NCBI RefSeq assembly: GCF_019510245.1
Contig: NZ_JAEKKT010000127.1
Span: 62,001-126,000 of the forward strand
Direction of reading: 5' to 3'
Source of the DNA: Streptomyces sp.
GTDB taxonomy: Bacteria; Actinomycetota; Actinomycetes; Streptomycetales; Streptomycetaceae
DNA length: 64,000 nucleotides
The position numbers and the translations under genes are program-made. Numbering within the stretch: position 1 is the stretch's first letter; each line of letters begins with the position of its first letter. The notes below the pieces were generated by a model. The model saw nothing but the letters and a program-made list of their open reading frames with translations, ran no database searches and had not been told where the DNA came from. Positions 59,857 through 64,000 of this stretch are shown piece after piece.

Positions 59857-61683
59857 TTGCGCGAGTTCACCAACCCGCCGTTGGCGTCGGCGCCGCCGGT
59901 CGGCGGTCTGGCCGACAGCGTGTTCGAGCGTGCCCAGACGGACCCGCTGCACATCGCGCTGGGCCGCAAGGACGAGCTCGGCCAGTGGCGTGATGTGACC
60001 GCGGCCGAGTTCCGCGACGAGGTCCTCGCCCTCGCCAAGGGGCTCCTGGCCCGGGGCATCCGCTTCGGCGACCGGGTCGCCATCATGTCCCGCACCCGCT
60101 ACGAGTGGACGCTGTTCGACTTCGCGCTGTGGACCATCGGTGCCCAGGTGGTGCCGGTCTACCCGACCTCGTCGGCGGAGCAGTGCTTCTGGATGCTGTA
60201 CGACGCCGAGTGCACGGCGGCGATCGTGGAGCACGAGGACCACGCGATGACGATCGCCACCGTCATCGACCGGCTGCCGCAGCTGCGCCAGCTGTGGCAG
60301 CTGGACGAGGGTGCGGTCCAGGAGCTGTACGACGCGGGCGCGCACCTCGACGACGAGGTGGTGCAACGGCACCGGCAGGCGGTCACGCCCGACTCGGTGG
60401 CCACGATCATCTACACCTCGGGCACCACGGGCCGCCCCAAGGGCTGCGTCCTGTCGCACGGGAACTTCATGTACGAGGCGGACACGGTCGTCGCCCGCTG
60501 GGAGTCGGTGTTCCGCGCGAAGAAGGGCGAGGAGGTCTCCACCCTGCTCTTCCTGCCCCTCGCGCACGTCTTCGGGCGCATGGTGGAGGTGGCGGCGATC
60601 CGGCACGGGGTCCGCTTCGGCCACCAGCCGCAGCTGCACGCGGCGGCGCTGCTGCCCGACCTGGCCGCGTTCCGGCCGACGTTCATCCTCGCCGTGCCGT
60701 ACATCTTCGAGAAGGTGTTCAACGCGGCGCGGCGCAAGGCGGAGAAGGACGGCAAGGGCGGGCCGTTCGAGAAGGCCGTCGAGATCGCGGTGAAGTACGC
60801 GGACGCCGTCGAGGCGAAGGCCTGGGGCACCGGTCCCGGACCGTCGGCGTCGCTGCGCATGCAGCACCAGCTCTTCGACAAGCTTGTCTACGCCAAGGTG
60901 CGCACGGCGATGGGCGGCAGGATCCGCAACGCGATGTCCGGCGGCTCGGCCATGGACCGCCGGCTCGGCCTGTTCTTCGCCGGCGCGGGCGTGCAGATCT
61001 ACGAGGGCTACGGCCTGACGGAGTCGACGGCGGCCGCCACCGCCAACCCGCCCGAGCGCACCCGGTACGGCACGGTCGGCCAGGCCATCCCCGGCACCAC
61101 CGTGCACATCGCGGACGACGGGGAGATCTGGCTGCACGGCGGCAACGTCTTCCAGGGCTACCTGAACAACCAGAAGGCCACCGACGCCACCCTGCACGAC
61201 GGCTGGCTGGCCACCGGGGACCTGGGCTCCCTCGACGAGGACGGCTATCTGACGATCACCGGCCGCAAGAAGGAGATCCTGGTGACCTCCGGCGGCAAGA
61301 GCGTCTCCCCCGGCGTCCTGGAGGAGCGGGTGCGGGACCACCCGCTGGTCAACCAGTGCATCGTCGTCGGCAACGACCGCCCGTACATCGCCGCCCTGGT
61401 CACCCTCGACACCGAGGCGGTCGAGCACTGGCTGACCATGCGCGGCAAGCCCCAGATGTCCGCGGCCCAGCTGGTGCGGGACGCCGACCTGGAGACCGAG
61501 GTGCGGCGCGCGGTGGTGGCCGCCAACACCCTGGTCTCGCAGGCCGAGTCGATCCGTACGTTCCGTATCCTCGCCCAGCCGTTCACCGAGGAACACGGCT
61601 TGCTGACCCCGTCGTTGAAGCTGAAGCGCAAGGCGATCGAGAACGCCTACGCCAACGAGGTCGAGGCCCTGTACCGGGCCTGA
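59857..61683 (+). CDS. Long-chain fatty-acid-CoA ligase (FadD15-like AMP-binding enzyme)
   Basis: A 608-residue adenylate-forming enzyme. The P-loop is IIYTSGTTGRPKGCVLSHGN, with YEGYGLTESTAA, the motif GWLATGDLG and the catalytic Lys region near the end (LKLKRKAIENAYANEVE). It activates long-chain fatty acids to acyl-CoA at the inner face of the membrane. It starts at a TTG (59857) with GGGGAGCGGGG upstream. A 400-bp upstream region without genes holds an 11-bp palindrome and several possible -10 boxes. It converges with the next gene, only 7 bp apart. Confidence 0.93.
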   Translation: MREFTNPPLASAPPVGGLADSVFERAQTDPLHIALGRKDELGQWRDVTAAEFRDEVLALAKGLLARGIRFGDRVAIMSRTRYEWTLFDFALWTIGAQVVPVYPTSSAEQCFWMLYDAECTAAIVEHEDHAMTIATVIDRLPQLRQLWQLDEGAVQELYDAGAHLDDEVVQRHRQAVTPDSVATIIYTSGTTGRPKGCVLSHGNFMYEADTVVARWESVFRAKKGEEVSTLLFLPLAHVFGRMVEVAAIRHGVRFGHQPQLHAAALLPDLAAFRPTFILAVPYIFEKVFNAARRKAEKDGKGGPFEKAVEIAVKYADAVEAKAWGTGPGPSASLRMQHQLFDKLVYAKVRTAMGGRIRNAMSGGSAMDRRLGLFFAGAGVQIYEGYGLTESTAAATANPPERTRYGTVGQAIPGTTVHIADDGEIWLHGGNVFQGYLNNQKATDATLHDGWLATGDLGSLDEDGYLTITGRKKEILVTSGGKSVSPGVLEERVRDHPLVNQCIVVGNDRPYIAALVTLDTEAVEHWLTMRGKPQMSAAQLVRDADLETEVRRAVVAANTLVSQAESIRTFRILAQPFTEEHGLLTPSLKLKRKAIENAYANEVEALYRA

Positions 61684-61690
61684 CATCCGA

Positions 61691-63721
61691 TCAACTGATG
61701 TTGACCCGGAAGATCTTGTCGGATCCGTCCGGCTCGTTTCCGTTGTTGTCGCAGTTGGTGGTGGACAGCCACAGCTGGTCGGCGCCCGGCACCTTGGTCA
61801 CGGTCCGCAGCCGGCCGTAGGTTCCCACGTAGTACGCCGTCGGGGTGCCGACGTTCTCGGTGTCGCCGTTGATCGGGATGCGCCAGAGCCGTTCGCCGCG
61901 CAGCGAGGCCATGTAGACGACGTTGCGGACGATGGCGATACCGCTCGGGGACGCCTCGGAGACGTTCCAGGTGGCCTTGGGGTTGGTCATCCCGGCGACC
62001 GAGCAGGTGCCCTCGCAGGTCGGCCAGCCGTAGTTGGCGCCCGGCTTGATCAGGTTCAGCTCGTCCTTGGAGCTGTTGCCGAACTCGGCCTCCCACAGGC
62101 GCCCGTTGCGGTCGAAGGCGAGGCCCTGCGGGTTGCGGTGGCCGAGGCTGTAGACGTAGTTGCCGAAGGGGTTGCCGGGGGCCGGTTTCCCGTCGGTCGT
62201 CATGCGCAGGATCTTGCCGTTGAGGGAGTTCTTGTCCTGGGCCAGGTCGGGTGTCTGGGCCTCCCCGGTGGAGACGTAGAGGTAGCCGTCGGGGCCGAAG
62301 AGGAGCCGGCCGCCGTTGTGGTAGCGGTTCTTCTTGATGCCCTGGAGGAGGATCTTGTAGTCGCTGAGCTTGGTGCCGTCGTAGGTCATGCGCACGACCC
62401 GGTTGCCCTCGTCCGCGGTGTGCATGAAGTAGACGTAGTGGTTGGTCTCCCACTTGGGGTCGACGGCGACGCCGAGCAGGCCGCCCTCGCCGTTGGTGGT
62501 GACGGCGTTCGGGACGGTGCCGACCTGGGTCCTCGTGCCGTCCTTGGTGACCTTCCAGACCTTGAAGTCGTCCCGCTCGGTGACCAGGGCGGTCTTGCCG
62601 TCGGGCATCCAGTAGGTGCCCCAGGGGATGGTCCAGCCGCTGGAGAGCGTCGCGATCGAGGAGGGGACGCCACCGTCGGTCGCGCACGCCTTCGTGGTGA
62701 AGGTGACGGTGTTGCCGGGCTCGGAGACGTTGCCGGCCGCGTCCCGGGCGACGACGTTCAGGCTGTAGGGGCTGTTGCACGCGAGTCCGGTGAGCGTGGT
62801 GGACGTGCCGCTGGTGACGGTGTCGTAGACGGTGGTGTCGCTGCGCACGTCGTAGGCGACGACCGCCCTGTCGTCGGTCGAGGCGCCCCACTTGAGGTCG
62901 GCGCTGTTCGCGGTCACGTTGCTCGCGGACAGCGTGCCCGGCTTGCTCGGCGGGATGGTGTCGGAGCTGGGCTTGGTGGTGCAGTCGACGACCGGGCTGG
63001 CGGGCGAGGTGTTGCCGGCCGCGTCGCGGGCGATCACGGTGAGGTTGTAGTCGGTGTTGGGGGTGAGCCCGGTCAGCGCCTTGGAGGTCGAGCTCCCCGG
63101 CGCCTCGCTGATCTTGTTGCCGTGCTCGTAGATGTCGTACGCGCTCACGCCCACGTTGTCCGTGGCCGCGCCCCAGGCCAGGGTGAGCGCGTCCTCGCCG
63201 ATGTCCGAGCAGCTGGGCTGCCCGGGGCGGGACGGGGCCTGGGTGTCGGCGGCCGCGTCGAGGCTGACGCGGTCGAGGTTGGGGCCGCCGTTGGCCGTGG
63301 TGGCGGTGGCCCTGATCTTGTCGGTGCCCGCGCTCAGCGGGACGTTGACGGTCTTGGTGACCCAGGTGTTCCAGTCGGCGGTGGCCGGGAAGGACACCCC
63401 GGAGGCGACGACCGTGCCGTTGACGGAGATGTCCATCGGCCGGTCGGTGGAGGTCCCGTTGGCGTAGCGCAGGGTGAGGGCGGAGGTGCCGGCGGAGGCC
63501 GCGCTCACCGTGAACTCCACGTAGGAGCCGTTGACGTTGGTGTAGTCGACGAATCCGGTGCCGGTGTACCCGGTGTGGTTGGTGGCGACGGTGCCCTGGG
63601 AGATCGTCGCGTCCTCGGCCTGGTAGTCGGGGGCGGCCAGCGCGGTGCCCTGGCCGAGTCCGGCGAGCGGCAGCGCCAGGGCCGCCGCGACGCCGTACGG
63701 CAGAACTCTTCTGATGTTCAC
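61691..63721 (-). CDS. Secreted CBM - FN3 - FN3 - PQQ-type sugar dehydrogenase
   Basis: A 676-residue exported protein. A Sec signal (residues 1-29, ending ALAAP) is followed by a CBM35/CBM6-like carbohydrate-binding domain (about 30-157; YQAEDATISQGTVATNHTGY). Two fibronectin-III domains follow (about 162-250 and 257-343; each ends near ARDAAGN). A six-bladed soluble glucose-dehydrogenase-like domain fills about 350-676 (GGLLGVAVDP, HNGGRLLFGPDGYLYVSTGE, GHRNPQGLAFD). It likely binds and oxidises plant or microbial polysaccharide ends outside the cell. It lies 11 bp downstream of a chitinase on the same strand. Confidence 0.92.
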   Translation of the reverse strand: MNIRRVLPYGVAAALALPLAGLGQGTALAAPDYQAEDATISQGTVATNHTGYTGTGFVDYTNVNGSYVEFTVSAASAGTSALTLRYANGTSTDRPMDISVNGTVVASGVSFPATADWNTWVTKTVNVPLSAGTDKIRATATTANGGPNLDRVSLDAAADTQAPSRPGQPSCSDIGEDALTLAWGAATDNVGVSAYDIYEHGNKISEAPGSSTSKALTGLTPNTDYNLTVIARDAAGNTSPASPVVDCTTKPSSDTIPPSKPGTLSASNVTANSADLKWGASTDDRAVVAYDVRSDTTVYDTVTSGTSTTLTGLACNSPYSLNVVARDAAGNVSEPGNTVTFTTKACATDGGVPSSIATLSSGWTIPWGTYWMPDGKTALVTERDDFKVWKVTKDGTRTQVGTVPNAVTTNGEGGLLGVAVDPKWETNHYVYFMHTADEGNRVVRMTYDGTKLSDYKILLQGIKKNRYHNGGRLLFGPDGYLYVSTGEAQTPDLAQDKNSLNGKILRMTTDGKPAPGNPFGNYVYSLGHRNPQGLAFDRNGRLWEAEFGNSSKDELNLIKPGANYGWPTCEGTCSVAGMTNPKATWNVSEASPSGIAIVRNVVYMASLRGERLWRIPINGDTENVGTPTAYYVGTYGRLRTVTKVPGADQLWLSTTNCDNNGNEPDGSDKIFRVNIS

Positions 63722-63732
63722 GGATGTTCCCC

Positions 63733-64000
63733 TCAGCCCGTGTACTGGGTGAAGACCTTGAGGTAGTCGTACGGCTGCTGCGTCACGCCGCTGCAGGCGT
63801 CGCCGTCGGTGCCCGAGCCGCAGGCCCGGTCGCGGTTGACGGCCCAGTAGGTGAGCCGCCCGATGTGGTGCTGCTGGGCGTAGGCGAGCATGGTCTTGAA
63901 GTCGGCCACCCTGACCCGCTCACCGGAGTCGTCGGTCTTGCCGTTCATCGACGACAGCCCGATGTGCGTGTAGGCGGTGGCGTCGCTGTAGCCGTACGCC
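63733..64000 (-). CDS. GH18 chitinase, C-terminal end (cut by window edge)
   Basis: The last 89 codons of a leftward gene. AYTHIGLSSMNGKTDDSGE, ADFKTMLAYAQQHHIGRLTY, WAVNRDRACG and PYDYLKVFTQYTG match the end of the catalytic barrel in streptomycete family 18 chitinases of the ChiC/D type, where a conserved Trp closes the substrate pocket. The catalytic DxxDxDxE motif lies beyond the window. It is followed after 11 bp by the secreted sugar dehydrogenase, so the two may be co-transcribed for polysaccharide use. Confidence 0.82.
   Translation of the reverse strand, partial: AYGYSDATAYTHIGLSSMNGKTDDSGERVRVADFKTMLAYAQQHHIGRLTYWAVNRDRACGSGTDGDACSGVTQQPYDYLKVFTQYTG

Noticed and set aside
1..64000. 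CRISPR arrays, rRNA genes or complete mobile elements
   Set aside because: No regularly spaced repeats, rRNA signatures, transposase or integrase motifs were seen on either strand.

Overview
This window is typical Streptomyces (or close streptomycete) chromosome. G+C is very high with strong third-position G/C bias, GTG and TTG starts are common, many genes appear to be leaderless, and the families are actinobacterial: DUF5753 and DUF6879 regulators, OFA transporters, F420-type LLM oxidoreductases and bacterial P450s. No rRNA, CRISPR array, transposase or large NRPS/PKS gene was seen. One tRNA-Leu(GAG) lies at 25.0 kb. The mix of secreted hydrolases, regulators, broken genes and plasmid-like pieces suggests a chromosome arm rather than the core; that is inference.

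Layout. 0-2.8 kb: start of a secreted GH92 mannosidase, then a TetR/P450 divergent pair sharing a 21-bp operator. 2.8-8.7 kb: a leftward three-gene unit (helical-repeat protein, HSP90-family ATPase, 981-residue TPR protein). 8.9-19.5 kb: mixed single genes, including a methyltransferase, PIG-L deacetylase, desaturase, plasmid-type ParA with a small partner, VOC protein, DUF1152 protein, HD remnant, PAS/GAF/PP2C phosphatase, 2H phosphoesterase and L,D-transpeptidase. 19.7-23.1 kb: a tightly overlapping four-gene operon (ABM monooxygenase, NAD-dependent dehydrogenase, amidohydrolase, P450) closed by a perfect hairpin. 23.4-24.8 kb: a second type of P450, broken by a frameshift. 25.2-26.6 kb: a MarR/LLM divergent pair.

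26.6-54.7 kb is dominated by what I read as an oxalate/formate catabolic locus. Leftward genes are sucC-like, sucD-like and an aldehyde dehydrogenase. Rightward genes are a ThDP-dependent decarboxylase, formyl-CoA transferase (frc), an ADP-forming acyl-CoA ligase and two OFA transporters. After an interruption at about 38.4-44.7 kb come a GntR/FCD regulator, a KAS III-like enzyme, a third OFA transporter with a 44-residue partner, a PanE-like reductase (possible oxalyl-CoA reductase), a three-gene NAD-type formate dehydrogenase with an unusual subunit split, and fdhD. Three promoter regions (30.34, 45.46 and 48.19 kb) share TTCGTC(G/T)AC and ACTGTA elements, suggesting one regulon under the GntR protein.

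The interruption holds an XRE/DUF6879 unit, three overlapping small genes, a hairpin-rich leader with a mini-ORF in front of a small membrane protein, and a two-part gene of unknown function. 54.8-64 kb returns to ordinary genes: LysR/SDR, isochorismatase-like, LysR/bile-acid-symporter-like, an AsnC remnant, a long-chain acyl-CoA synthetase, a secreted CBM-FN3-FN3-sugar dehydrogenase and the end of a GH18 chitinase.

At least three genes (23.4, 37.0 and 46.7 kb) carry single-base indels. Whether these are real pseudogenes or assembly errors cannot be decided from the sequence alone.
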